Counted from the stretch's first letter, positions 43,301 through 58,300 are shown. The stretch is 64,000 bases of DNA from Candidatus Omnitrophota bacterium (GCA_020632475.1 JACKFM010000001.1:248001-312000), one strand, 5' to 3'. A program made the numbers and translations. The notes: generated by a model not told the origin, from the sequence alone.

Positions 43301-46300
43301 TGAAAAAGCCTTTAGAGAGTCTTATCCGAACCTTCATCTTAAGGTAATTACTAAGCCGGGAGAGATTCAAGGTGCGTTGTCAGAAGCCGGTTTGATTTTT
43401 AAAACTCATGATAGTGAAAAGCTATTTATTTCTGAACAAAAAATTCCTGAGGGAGTCAGAGTTCTTGAGGTGCCCTTAGCCGCTCAGCAAACCATAGAGT
43501 CGCTTTTGGATGACCGTATCCGGCCGGAAAAACTGAATGTTCATAACCCTTTGTCGCTCGGGCGTGTCAACCCTATCCGGCGTATTATCGCGGTTGAGGG
43601 AAGAGGTAAAACTCCGCCGCACCTGGTGGTGGAATTTTCAAGCCCTGCGGGCGGTTATTCCTCGAAATTTATCCGGTTGAATATTCTTCACGAATCGCTG
43701 CCTGAAAGCCCCCGGGAAGATGAGATGACCGATGCTTTTATGAAACGTGTTTTTGAGTACAACTATGCCGTGTTGCAGGGCTTTGAAATTAACGGAACGG
43801 AGTCGGCAGAAGACCGAAAAAGAATTATTGACGGATTAAAAGATTTGGCCGCTCAAGGATTGATTCTGGCCGAGACCCGTTATGAGTTAAAACATGATGA
43901 GGAACATATAGGGCGTTTTGCCGATTTTACCGCCAGATCAGAAACGGAAGCAAAAGCCATTCGGGCTTTTTATCCGGCGATATACGCGAGGGACACCTTG
44001 GCCACTCACCGTATGAGATTGGCCCAAAAGCTGGGTTTTAATCTAGGAATGTATGGTCCGCAGACGGCGGCAATTTTTCTTAAGCGGGTTCATATGATTG
44101 ATGTTCATCCGGAGCTGAGCATTCTTCGGGATGAAGCCGAATCGAAGGGGTTCTTTGCGCCGCTGATTGCCTTGAGTGTCGCCGCCGAAGATGATGGATC
44201 GATTTTATTGGGCGATGCGAATGCCGAAATAGATTCTTTTATGGCCAAGGTTTTGAATGTTATTGGAAAAGCCAGGCGGCCTTCAATTGATTTGGTCGGG
44301 CGGCTTGAAACCGTTGAAGCATTGATTCAAACCAAAGCCGAATCGGATGCTGCCGGAACTGCCAATTCAAAAGCATGGATCATTGATACCGGTGATCCTG
44401 AGGAGGACAGAACGCTTGCCCGCGAAATTCGTTACATCTTCAGGCTGGAAGTTCTTTATCGCCTGACTTATGAAACATTTCACAGTGACAATCTTATCAG
44501 GGGAACTCATGCTGATGGTACGTCGATGCGTGTTAAGGTTTGGAATGCTCTTTCGCAGAAGGCAGAGCAGATATGGCACAGTGATACTACGTCAAGCCGC
44601 ATCTGGATGCTTGCTCTAAATGTAAACAGAGATAAGTGGGAGTCGTTTGTGGCTGAGCAGTGGCCCGGCTTTTGGCAAATTTTTACCGAGCCTGAAACCG
44701 AGGATAATGGAGCTTTTCTTGCCCAAAATTCCGGTGTTATGGCGATTAATCAGCGCAGACTGCTTCCTGCGAGTTTGCCTGAGACGTTGGGTAAATTTTC
44801 AAAATTCACAGAAAGAGATATGCCTAGAGAAAAAACCGGTTTTGATATAACCGCAATTCCAAACAGAACAACATTAACGGCTGAGGAAATTAGGGCCGGG
44901 ATAACCTTGAAAAAATTCCCGGCACAAAAACTGAACGGGGGATTTGAAGCTATTTTGCAGAGTTTGAAGCGGTCTGGCATTGAAGATCTCGCCAGATTTA
45001 AACGCAAGGAATCCAGAAAGATGCAGGCTTTTCTTGATGACATCGTGGCTATCCGTGAACTTTATGAAGCCGGGCATTATGAAGAGGCTCTAAGAATTGT
45101 GAACCGCTACGTTGCCTTTCAGCCTCAGCCAGCCTCTGCAGCGGATGGGGCCGTGGTTAGCGGGGACAGGGCTGAAGCCCTGTCCCCGGATTCAACGGCA
45201 GCGGCAAGTACAGCCGCATTACTCACCGGTACCGGCGATGAGGGTGCTCACATTGATTGGCGCGGGTACCTGCCCGAGGGGGATTTGATCGAACCTCCGG
45301 TTGATGGCGCGGCAGAGGCCTTAGGTGAGATGCAGACGCGTTTGATCGAAAAAGTTAAGCGGCGTTCAGGAGGAACCTCCGTGGTAACCATTCTTCACGA
45401 CTTGGATCGTGCCGGACATATTGGACAAACATTTAATGTCCTTATGGCCGCGCTTGCAAAAATTGCAGAGGGCCATGAGGATGACGACACTGCAGCGGCA
45501 CGTGCGCTGGTGGATGAGATTAAAATTTTAATCCCCAGGCAAATTAAATCAGGGGCCTCTGCAGACATTGATGCCTTTGAAGAAAAAACACATGAAATGT
45601 CAGATGACGATGCGCTTAATGAGCTTGAAGTCATAGAAACCGATTTTAGTCAGACGGTTGACGTTTTGAGAGGACCGGTGGCAGGAGAAATTTTTAGTGA
45701 TCAGTTGGATGAAGGGACCCGGGCTTTTGAACAGAGCCTTGAGTATCTTGGTAAAGTCCGCCGTGTTTTGGAAAGTTCAATTGCAATGACCCATGATGCA
45801 GCTAATCATCCCGAAACTGTTCGCGGTCTTTTACAATCAAGCGCGGAACTTGCCGGTGAATTCAACGCTGAAAATCAATGGGGGATACGCCTCGGGTTCG
45901 CGAGGGCTGCTTATGCACGCCGTTTTACCGACGCGGCTCTTGCGGGTCAGACGCAAACACAGACCGCAGACTTGGAGACGGGGAGAGTTGGAGACGGGGA
46001 GACCCGCCAAAAAGAAGTCGGGCAAGCGGGGCGAGAGTCTGTTGGCGTCGATGCAGCGGAACCGACACTTCAAAAAAGCAGAAGACAGCTTTTGGCTGAA
46101 ACACAGCCTGAAGTTTCCAAACACGATCCGGAAAACCCGGATGAATTATGGACTTTTGTCCAAAGTGAAGGGTGTGAAGGGTGCATGATTGTGCAGTTCA
46201 CACCCGGAGGCTGGCTTTACTCAACTGAAAGTCAGGCACGTGTGCGCGAGGCTTTTAATAAAAATGATCAAACGCGGGCTAAAAAAAGAGATGCTGACAC

Positions 46301-49300
46301 AGTGTCGAATGCTATGGCGGCATATCGGGAGACATCGGCTGGAAGCGTTGTGATTGTTCCGGACGAAAGAATTAATCTGCGCGGGGCATGGCATGATTCG
46401 GGTAATAAGGTGCTTTATTTTGGCGAGAAAGTTTTTCGTGCTGCAACGGCTGCGATGATTGTCGTCGCATTAGAAAAACATGATTTGAATGGCCTGAATC
46501 AGGCGGCTGCAGCGTATTGGAAATCGGTCGCTCAGTCAGCGCAGCCTGCTGCCGTGCCTAAAAAGAAAAAAGATAAAAAAGAAAAAAAGAAAAAGCGTAA
46601 AGAAAACAGAGCGGCGGCAAGAGGGCCTCAGGATTTAACCGCAGAGATTGCGATCCTCGAAGGTTTTCCCGGTATGCAGGAAGAGTTGCGTGCAGTAAGC
46701 GTGAATGAGTCTGCAAGTCCGGAAGTCGAAAGTCCGGAAAGTCCTCAACATGACGTTGAACCCGTTCAGCCGGTCGAGCGACTAGCGACGAGCGACGTCA
46801 GTACAGCTGAGTCAGAAGGTCCGAAAGAGGCTGTTGAGCCAGTTGAGCTTCCTCAGTCCTCCCGCCAAACAGAAGGCGGGCAGGCAGTCCTCAGTCCTCA
46901 GACCCCTGAAGCCGTTGAGTCCGAATCCCAAGTCGTCGTTGAGCCGGTGGATAGTGGACCGTCGACTGTGGACTCTAGTGCAGCTGAGATTGTTGAACCA
47001 GTTGAGCCTATGGACCATGGACTACCGACGGTGGACTCTTCTGGTGCAACCGAGCCCCCTCAGCCCTCAAATATACTTGACCCCGCATTGCGCGTGCGAT
47101 TTAAAGAATCGGTTCAGGCCGGCGTGATTCGCGGGCAGGTTTCCGCAAATAGGATGTTTTTAGAAAAGCCCAATCCGCTTGTCGGCGAATTCGATCAAAA
47201 GATTGTACTTGATACAAGCGAGATGCCCGACGGAGCTTTTTTTGTCATGCCGGTTTCAACCCCTAAGGATACCGTGATGCCGCTTGTTCAGGCGCCCGAT
47301 GCGGTTAAGAGGGGGCGTATCGCCAAAATACGCCGGTATGTCAGTCAGCACACACTGGATACTCAGATCATGGAGCATACGGATCAAGTGACGGCTCTGG
47401 TCAAAGCCGGCCGGGCGGTAAAAGGAGAGCCTAAAACACGGTTTGAAGCGATTTTTGACCGGGGTATTGAATTACTTTTAATTCCGGATGCGTCCGGAAA
47501 GACTGTTGAACAACGGATGCATGAAACGGAGGTCCGGTATGCCGGGCGACATGAAGAGTTTGAAAAGACGGTTCGGGCAGTTCAGGATTATAACCGCTGG
47601 TTTCTCTACTACAGTAGCCGGTTTGTAGATTTGACCGGCCGTCTCAAAAAAAAGACCGGGGACAATCAACAGGTCGATGTCGAAGTTCTAAGTGAAATTC
47701 TGACTGAGTTGGCGCGGAGTGAAAAGACATGGCCTGAGCTTCAATCTGAGATCAAAAGGATCAGAGAACATATTCCGTCTTCCGGAACCATGAATTATCA
47801 GGAAGCGCGGTTGCTTATCGGGCGGGGTGAGTCGATCATCGGAAACATGATTTTGGATGATATGCTCAGCGCGGCATCTCCTGATATTTTGCAGGTTGTC
47901 TTCTACGATGCGCGCAGCACTTTTTTTCTGGAGTGGTATCGAACTCAAAAACAAGCGATTCCCGAAGGCGAGGATGACCTTTTGCGTTTTGAGGCCACGC
48001 TCTTAATGAGTGTGCGCATGCTGGTCAACTATAAGCTGGAAAGCCAAATGACGGAACAGATCACGGAAGCCGCCAGGGAGTTTAGTGCGAATGAGCGAAT
48101 GACCCGTAAAGTCGTGAGTGCAGGAGGCCTCCTTTATGCCGGTCAAACCAACCGTTATTTTCAAGGCGGCGGTGCAATCGAAACCAGCGGTGAATATGCC
48201 CCGAATTATTCACGGATCCATAGCAGCGCTTTTTATGAAAAAGGAGACCGGGTCATTTTTCTTTATCATTCCGAAACCGGTTATCCCAACCCTGCCGAGC
48301 AGCAGAATTATTTAAACGACTCAACAATCCTGAGAGAGTCTCTTGAAGACAATGCCGGTGTTTATCTGGGAACGATTGATGCTGAAGGGGAGTTGAGAAT
48401 TTTTGAATATGCCGGCAATGATTTAGGAATTGAAACATTTGAATTTGTGGAGGCCTTTGACCGGGCCTTGGACAAAAAATTCTGGGCCCCGATCAAAACT
48501 TCGGCATTGAAAAGTGAAGACGAACTGAGGGTGGAACGTCGCCGCATCACCGCGCATCAGTTTGCTCAGATTGCCGAAGCCGAGCTGGCACAAATACCCG
48601 GCATGGATCAGGTCAAAGCCTCACGTCTAATGCTCGATGCCCGTCGTCAGTTTAAACCCGAGCTTGACCGGCTGGCGGCAATGAAATTGAAACACCCCGG
48701 TGCACCGCCGAAAGCCAAAAATCTTCAAAAAGCATACAAGAAACAATTAAAAGCAGTCCAGGTGGAATTGGATGTTGTGGACGATTTGATTGATTCATTG
48801 GCGGCACGGCTTGTGATGTATATCAGTGAAAGGATTGCGGCCGAAAGCCCTGATCACGGGGATTGGAAGCAGATTGCAATTGAAGGCCTGAGCGGAATTG
48901 TTCCGCCGCGATGGGTGCCTGTTGAAGAACTTGAGGTCCCCGCACAACCTGTGCCTGCCGGGAAATCACCGGCGGCCGGTTTAAGTGATGAACGGCAGGC
49001 TAAGCTTGCGTCGCAGATTGACCAAGTGATTGAATCTGTGATTTCCAAAACGGAAATGACTGACGGGGATGAAATTGCAGCGCTTCGTGCGTTTGCACAT
49101 ACGCAATGGGATCACGGTGGTAGTCCGGGTTATGCACGGCTCAAAGCGGCCTGGAATCAGAACCGCGCGGTTTTTGTACAAATCAGCGCATTGCAAGGTG
49201 TGGAACCCGGTGATCTGCAGGCGGTTGAAACCGCTCTCAGTCATTCTGTGCAGGCCACCAGGCCGCAGGCAAGAATCGAGCAGGCGCAAAAGGAATTGCT

Positions 49301-52300
49301 TAGCCGCATGGCGGATGCCGTATTGACGGAAATTGAAGAGGCTCTTGGGGCGGTTTATGCCGGCGCGCGGGCCGAATTAAGACAGCAGGTCCGTTCCGAG
49401 ATCAGGATTGAAGCGGTTGAAGTGCTGGATGAAAAGCTGACGCGTGTTGAGGCTGCGATGGCTTTAATGCAGCGTTTTCCTGATCTGGCGGATGCGGAGC
49501 GAATGACACAGCTTAACCGTGCTAAGGCACGGATTCAATCGATACGTTTAGCGGCCCCGCTTTTATTTAGATTCGATCAAGCTCATCCGGAAATCACGGC
49601 TGAGAGCGCGAAGACCGTTCGTCAGCTTTTGACGGATGCCCGTGATGTGCTGGCATCCATTCAGGAATTTAATGTACCTGAAGATTCCGCCCGTTTGATT
49701 GAAACAAGAAATCGATTGATTTACCGTTATGCAGAGGTTGTACAGGCAGCCGTACCGCAGGACCCTACCGGCCCAGATCCCCAATCAGCCGGTCTTGCGT
49801 CTGCGGCTGCCGCTCTGCTTACGGAGTTTCATGAACCTGATTTTCAGACAGCCATTGATGCGCTGCAGCGCTTAGTCAGCAGTGCCCAAAGACGGAAGGC
49901 CGCAGAGCAAATGGTCGAGTCTTTGACCGGTTTACAACCGGGTTTGCAGGATGAGTCTCTGACGAGTGCCGTTGCGGTACGTGTGCGGGAAGTTTTGGAG
50001 GGTGTCGAAGGCTTTTTAACCGGGCCTGATGCACAAGAGGATGAATGGTCAGAAAGAGTGAGAAATCTCCGGGACGATATGATTGCTCAGATTAGCAGAC
50101 GGATTGATCAGGTCGGGCACGATAAAGGGGAAACGGCGGCCGACCTTCAGAAAACCGTGAATCAGCTTAAAGCGATTCGCGAAGGATTAGAGGGAACAGA
50201 AGTTCCGGTTTTAAGTCCGGTGATTGAACGGCTTCATGCCCTTGAAGAAACAGTTGGCCATGAGTTTCATGCGGCAGTGTTGAGGGAACGGCCGCTTTAT
50301 GAAGATTTTCGAGAGATTGAAGGGCCGAGTGATTATGTTAAAGATCTCTTGATCAGAATTTTAAATGTGGAGTCTCAAGGGGACAAAACGCCGGCACAGT
50401 GGAAAGCCCTGCATCAGGAATTTTTCGATTATTTTCTGGTCCTGGAAGGAAATACCGCGAGACCCGGCCAAGCGCAGCCTAATGCGGCGGAAGCAGAAGT
50501 CTGGAATAAAGCGCGCAAGGCTTTTGATGGAGAAGCTGGGCCTAAGATGCAGGCCTACAGACACGAATTCGGCTTTACGGCAGGTAAGCTTTTGACCAAA
50601 GAGTTTGCTATGCAGAGAGATCCCAAAAACAAAGTCGGCAGCTTCGGCTCTGAAAGTGACCAGCCTTTAAGTGCGAAGCGAATACAATTGCAGCCGACCA
50701 AAACGCTGCTCTTAATGGCTTTGAATATGGCGCGCATTTTTGCCGGACAAGCTGCAGAGGCTCAGGAGCATCGGGGGCCGCCGCTTGAAGCCATGCCTGA
50801 AGCGAATCCGGCGATGAATGCTGAAGAGGCCTTTGCCTTTATGCGTGAATATCTGATTAATGATAACCGCCGTGATGGTTTCCTTTATTACAATAATCAG
50901 CCTCTTGCCCTGGGATACTTATCCAGTAGTGCGGTCCACGAAAATTCAGTGGGTGCGCCTATTAATCTTTCCCATCTTGAAGCGGCGCGTCATAGTGGTC
51001 TTATGCCCGTTTTAGGGATTGAACAGTTTTTGCGGGCTATTAGTTTTAACGGCGTTAAAAAAGTTGATTTGATTGAGGCTAATGCGGACAATCCTCCCGC
51101 CCTGGCGGTATGGTTTGCTAAGCCTTTTACCGAGTCATTTACCGAATTTGCTTATGAAGGCGCGACGCTTGTTGTTTTAAAAGAAGCTCCGCAGGAAGGC
51201 CGGGATATCCATGACCTGGTTGAATCCTCCGGCGAACAAATCAACCGCTATGTTTTTTCGGAAAGCGACGACGCTGATGAAAAGGCCCGAAAAACTGCTG
51301 CCTTGCTTGATTTGATCACCGAAGAGAAAACCCTTTACCGGGGAACCTATCGTGTTTCCTTTTTTGCCGAAAACGCCGTAAAACTCGGCCGTACGATGGG
51401 GCGTACACGTGCCGAGGAATGGTTGATTACCCAGAGCGTTAAATTAGGTTTTGTCAGCCCGCAGGCCTACATTAAGCGGTATGGGGAATCCGCACCGACC
51501 TACGCCGAGTGGTATCACCGTTTTCGGTTATTTAAACAGGTGCAGCGACCGCTGCTGGCTTTTTTTACCGGAGCCGGCCCCAGGTCCAGTGAGCTTGAAA
51601 GAGAAAATATCGCATTCATGATTCAAAATGAGCTTACTCTGCCGCTTGCCCGGTTACTTATTGCCAGGTCGGGTAAAGATTGGCTGATTGATCCGCGTGC
51701 GGTGGCTGGTTTTGCTGCGGGAATGAATAAATTTATTGCGAGGGGAGTGGTTGGTTCTTTAGATGCTTTGGCGTGGGCGAATACCGAATTGGAGTCCAAT
51801 GCGGCCAGGGCGGCTTTTTCGGCGGAATTCGGCTTAAGCCTTTTGAGTGAGTTTCAGAGAAAGAATTTACAGGGACTGGATATTTATGATTTGCGCCAGG
51901 CACTGGTGCGTGAAACGGAACTGGTTTTCGGAGTGAATCTGAATATAGACGTACGCACGTACCGCTCACCGGTCAAATCAGCCAAAGACGCGGCTGCCGT
52001 TAAAGTTCAGATCGAACAGGAAGACAATGCGCTTTGGAACCTGTTTGAAACCCCTGGGGATCAGCAGGTCAGCGCCGAGATTGAACAAAGGCTTGAAAAA
52101 CGCCGCCAGCTTGGGCCCGATCCGGTGACCGTGGACTGCACCTCGGCCGAGAGCTGCGCGCAGGGCATCGCGGATTTGACACAGTGGGTTCGTGTGCGTC
52201 AGACGCATCCAGAAGTAACGGATTATTTGGGCGTGATTGAATCGGCCGTGCAGGCACGTGTTTTGGCCGAACGCGGAAATGTAAGACAGGCGTTATCTGA

Positions 52301-55300
52301 AATTGAAATCATTTTAAGTCAGCCCGGTTTTGATCAGCATCCCAAGCATGCGGCAGTTACCTCCTTCGGCGGCTATCTCAACGAACGTTTGCAACGGCGT
52401 GCATCGGAATTACCCGGATTAATTTTTGAAGCGCTGACTGCCGCGCAGGACCAAACAACAGTTGATCAGCTGCAAGGTTATGCTGTGGAACTTGAAGCTT
52501 TGAGGGGACAGACCACTGATGCAACTGAGTCCGCTCAGTCCTCCCGCCAAACAGAAGGCGGGCAGGCAGTCCTCAGTCCTCAGTCCTTAATAGCAATCCG
52601 CCAGGCCTACGAAAACGGACGGTTGAGAGAAGCGGCTGATCAGGTTTCAGGGCTCGCTCAGGCACCAGGGCCGTATCAGGAGACTCTGCGCCAATTTGCC
52701 GGCAGAATCGAACAGGAGATTGAAGCCAAGGTGACTCCGTTGGAACGGCAGATTCAGGAGTTTGTACAGGATTTATTTAAACGAGTTGAGGACAATCTGG
52801 CTAGAGCTGTTTCTCAAAGTACTGCCGATACCAAAACGGCTCTTGCTGAAGTTGAAAGAGATCTCCGTGAAGTTCAGGCGCGGTTAGGGCATCTTCCGCA
52901 GTCTGATTTTCTTGCGTCTGAGCGGAAGCGTCACGAGGTCTTTTCTGCGCAGATTGGGCGTATCCGCCCTGCCGTAGAGATGATCGAAGAAATCGAATTT
53001 TTGCCGGGATCTTTTGTGCCCGGTGATTATGAGGCGAATCAGAATCAAATCAGAACATTATCCGGCCGGGTGGATACGTTCATTGCCTCTGAGCTTCAGG
53101 ACCAAACGGATGCAGACTGGATTCTGAAAATTCAGAATGCAAGGCAGAGTCTGATTAACGAATATACGGATGAAGCCTCAGAGACTTTGACAGCTCAATT
53201 GGAGGCCATTGTATCTCGGGGAGATTTTCAAGCTCAAAGCCAAGGCTTAGCTGAACTTCAGGAAAGTATCGGGACTGTTCGTGCGTTTACGGCTGAGTTT
53301 AAGGTGAGCAAGGAAGATGATTTGAATAGGCTTGAAGTTGCCATTCAGGAAAAAGAAAAGGAACTTCAGGCAAAAAATGAAAGAGTTCAAGGCGTTCCGG
53401 TGATCATTGAAAGGATGAGAAAAGCGATCAGTGACATTCAAAGCGGAGAACAGGTTTCCGGCGGCCGGGTCAAACGGCTTCTGGCCGAAGGTTATGAACT
53501 CGGGCGGACTCTGGTTCCGGCCAAAGATGAAGGTGAGCTTGTCGCGCTTGGGAATGCCCGTAAAGATTTGGCCGGAGAATATTCTGAAGGTCTGTTGCTT
53601 GAGCTGGATCAGCGTAAAGATTTGGCCCACGGAAGAGATGCTGACGGGAAGCCGGTGGAGGCGGTTGAATGGACACCCCAAGAGATGCGTGATTTTCTTC
53701 TGAGATTGAATGATTTGTTGAATGTGGTTCGCAGTGCGCCTCAGGATAGGACCGACCCGGATACCGACCATTTATATCTGGGAATACAGGATGAGATGGC
53801 TGTGATTTTGAGACAGGGCGCGGGTCTGGCCGAGGGCGATATTTTGCGGTTACACCGTGCCAAAACAAAAAAAAGCGAAGAAACCACGATAGATATTCGT
53901 ATCGACCGGATTGATTCAGAAGAGGTGCATTTTTCGGTGACGCTGCAGGGTTCCGAGGTGGCTCTTTCAGGGCATGATCTCATGGAAGAAACGCGTCATG
54001 AAAACGCGTGGCCCTTTAAAGCGGCTGAAGTGTCGGACAAGAGACAGAAGAATCCTGGAGAATCCAGCATGACGGTGACGCTGGGTTATCCCTCAGACGG
54101 TTCGGAGGCGGCGAGTCCCGATTGGGTGTTTGGCCTGGGTGAGGCCAAACCACTTTTTATTGCATCCTCCCGTGCGCGAAATGCACAGGGAACGGCTGAT
54201 GAACAGATTTTTGAATTTTTGCAAAAAAATGCGGACATTCTGCTGAGTGCATGGCATCTGGATGAAGACGCGGATTATGTCACACTCGCTTTATATGAAA
54301 GAGATGAATCTGAAGAGTGGAGTCTGGAATTTGTCGAAAACCCCGAGAATGTTCAGTGGCGGCGCGATGCCGAAAGGGCTCTTGAAAACAAGGAGGAGAG
54401 AGCTGGTGAATTTCAGGAGTTGATAGAACAGTTGCAGCTGGCGGAGCTTGAAATTAACGATGAGGAGACCGACTTTGTTCCGACGCTTGAAAATGTTCAT
54501 CGAGTTGGAAATCTGCTCAATGATGCGGCCAAACAATACAAACGCCTGGTGCCAGGGGTGGATGATGAAATGATGCAGAGTGTTACCGATGCTTTGACCA
54601 GCACTCTTCAGGCCTTTTTTACGAGTATTCTGACGGCCATTTATTATGAAACCGGAGAAAATCAGGATGGGCCGGAGATTTCCGCGGTTTTAAATCCGGA
54701 TACGAATTTAAATCTGAATTTTGTGCATGAGTTGATGCTGATTGTGGGCGAAGCCATACGGACCTTGAGTGATTTTGAAAGCTATGAGCAGGTCCTGCGC
54801 GAACAATGGCTTTATCCGCTTTTTGAAATGGAAAATTACTTTTTAAAACAACACGGGGTCGCTCTTGTGGAAAACAGCCGGTTGACGGCCGTTGAAAGAA
54901 CGAGCGGTGAATATAGTGATTTTAATTTTGAAGGTATGGCTCAAGACCGGCAAAGCGGGCGGATTCAAAAAGGTTTGATCTCATGGACTGCACGTACACC
55001 GGCCGCGCAACTGCCTTTGATCGGAAGATTTATTAACTATAAATATCTGGATGAATTGAAGGGTGAGACTGATCCGTGGATGGCCTATGTGCATGAAGTT
55101 ATTTCCAGAAGTAAACGACGGCAACGTACACAAAAAGACGGTGGTGTCGTCACAACCCGGTTTAATATTCATTCATACGGCAACGATGAGGATAAACGCT
55201 GGTTTAATGCTTTTGCTCTTTATGATCTCGATACCCTGATTGGGCTGGTGGGTGATGCGGAAACCGGACAATCGGGTTCTTTGGGTCTTGAAGAAGAGGA

Positions 55301-58300
55301 CATTGACCGCTTAATGTTTGAAGCACCGCGCCTGGCGATGCAGGTGCTTGAAACCGAACATGAAACCGCCGACGAAAGGGTTTATGTTACCCAGACGCTT
55401 TATACCAGTGATCCCGCGGCAGACACAGTTAATTTTCTTCGCGGCCGTTATCTTCTCCATTTCAGCGGGGAAAAAGAAAACGATCCGGTGCGTGCTGAAG
55501 CCTGGAAAGCAGTTAATGAGGCTTTTGAAAAATATCGTGAATCGTTTAGCCCGAAGAGTGAATTGAGAAGACAGACTGCAGACCTGGTGACGGGGAGACT
55601 GGGAGTCCCTCTTACGTCAAGACTCCGTTGGACAAGCGAGGAAAGTGAGTCGGAAAGTCAGAAGGTCGAAAGTTCTCTATACCCGGAGCAATCTTTACGC
55701 CGGTCCGAGGCGAGAAGAACGACCTTCTTTAGTTTACTCTCTCTTTTGAATTACTTTTCCGTATCCGCAGGACTGGGTTTCCTTGCACACATTCTGTTCC
55801 CTGCAATTCCTTATTTGCCCGCAGCCGTTTTTGTTGCAGCCGCCGTATTTACGGGGATCTCTCCCTTTGGGGAGGAGTGGTTAATGTCCTTGGCCGACCG
55901 ATTGAGATGGATTCCCGAATCATGGGTAAAAAAACGCGCCGTTCGCTTTTATGATCAAATAGCCTCCAGAGCGCATGCCTTAAAAGACAGTGAAATGATT
56001 GAAGGGCTCAAGAGAATTAACCCGGCATCACCCGTACGGCTTTTAATGGATCATATTTTGATCAGGGTGATGCAGATGTCCGATACGATCGGTTTTTACA
56101 TTGAACAGGTGTTGTTCAAATTTCTTTTTAACTATACTGCGGTGGAGCAAATTCTGGAATTAGGTTATCAAAACCGCTACCGTCAGTTACGTAACACCAT
56201 TCATAATGCCTATTCGGAATATCTTATGGATCGGCTGGAAGATTCATTTCACCGTTTTTATATCAGTTATCAGCTTGCCGCGCGCAGCTTACGCTACGCT
56301 TATTGGCCGATGCTTCCCTGGATTTTTGCCCGGTTTAATTTTAACAGTCTGATATTACTCGCATCGTTGTTTAGAACCGGTCCGCCTCAGAGTGCTTATG
56401 CCGCGCCGTCACGCTTTACGGTTTTAAGCTATAACCTGAAGACCTTGTGGTTTTTAGTGAGGGCTTTGATTTTTCAGGAAGATCTGACCGCTGCCGACGA
56501 ATCCTTTTTCATCTTTTCGCGATCGCTGGTTGATGATGTGCTGGATACACCTTACAGCGTCAATCATCAGGACCGGCCCCATTTGGTGCGTTATATCCTT
56601 GATCTGATGACCCGTGCGGTTTCTGAGCAGCCGGGCCTGACAGACAGAGAAATCCGCCATTGGCAGTGGATTTATGTCACACAGAATCATGAACGCAGGG
56701 CCTTTAGCGTTTTACGTCACTCAGCCCGATACCGTAACGTTTTACGGCGGTTTATGTCGAATGAGCGAATGATTATTGAATCAACCGGAGCCCTCAGCCT
56801 CCGGAAACTTTTACAAACACTTGATCTCGAGACGGCGGATCAGGTGTCTCTTGAAATGTCAAAGCAAAGCCGACACCGTGAGGATGAATTCAGGGAAGTT
56901 TTTGAAGGGCATATTTCAGTCAAAAATCAACTGTTCCATTGGAAATATCACGCCGTGTGGGCCGGAGTAGTATTAATGCTGGTCACGGCAGTGATGTTTT
57001 TGGCCGGTGCTCATGGAGTATTTATGATGCCGGCGCTTCATTTTTATGCGCTGTTTATGCCCATTACGATTGCGAGCTTTGCTGCGCTGGCATTCAGTCT
57101 GATTTACCGGCAGGTGAAACATCAACTGGATGCCGAGCTGAAAGAAAAGACCGCGGCTCATAACGAGGATCAAAACACGAAGATCGGTTTTAAACCTATT
57201 CACTCCCGGGTGGTGCTGGCACGTTACATTCCGCCCGGTCAAGATCTGCATCAGTCGGTATTGGCCCAGATTACGGATGTGGATCATGAGCGCCGCAGTG
57301 TCAGCCTTAAATATATTCAAGACGGCCGTTTGATCTATCGGCCTAAAGTCAATATGCGTTTCATACAGGTTCTTCAGGCAACCCAAGATTCAATGGCTTT
57401 GTTGGCCCGCCCCGGATTTTTGGGCGAAAGGGAATACCCTGAAACAATGGACGCTCAGGTTCTTGAGCGTTTTACCGGAGAGTTTACCCGTCTGGTTAAA
57501 GAAGGGGCCGATGGTGATTCGTTTGCGCTTCAACAACGCCCTCATTTTATAAAATTTGTTCTCGGAGAATATTTTGATTTTCTTAGTAGTGAGCATCGTG
57601 ATGAATCCGAAGGGTGGCTGGATGATCTTATGAAAAGTACTCTTGCGGATAAATATCATTCGGTTTTTGTTTCGCCACGCGGTTATGGGCGCTATCTACC
57701 CGATCTCATCAAAGAATTTTACCGGAAAAAATATATTGATCCGGCCGGACGGTGGAATTGGCCCGTGCTTTATAAGACTTTTGGATACGATTTTGTTTCG
57801 AACCTGAGGATTGATCTTATGAAAAGCCGGGAAAGCCTGAATGCTCAAGCTCATCTGAATCAGCTGGAATCCATTGAAGGAAAATTGGCCACCAGAGCAT
57901 TTGTTTTGCGTATTGCACTTATGGCAGCCTTTTTGTTACTGCCGCTTTCACTGGTTTTTGCGGCCATGCCCAACTCGTTGGTCTTCATTGCTTCTGTGGC
58001 TTCAGTGACCCTGTTTTTCGGAGTCGATTTTTTTACCGGCCGGCTGGTGGATACGCTTGTCGATTATTCTCTGAAGTTAAAAAATCCTCATCAACCGCTT
58101 AACGCCTATGCCGATCAGGTGCTTTCGCAGCTTCAAATCGGTGATGAAGTTGAATATTTTGACCCGCGATACGCAGTGGTCCAAAAAGGTCTTTTACGAC
58201 AGGAACTAGAGAAAGACCAACCGCTGGTGGCCGAGGTGCTTTCAATCAACCGCCAAAACCGGACCGTACGTTTGCGTTATTACTATTCCCGGGTAAGCAG

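Noticed and set aside
45793..46188. 131-codon plus-strand frame in another phase within the giant gene
   Set aside because: It arises from G-rich cassette DNA that is open in more than one frame; no ribosome binding site or conserved motif.
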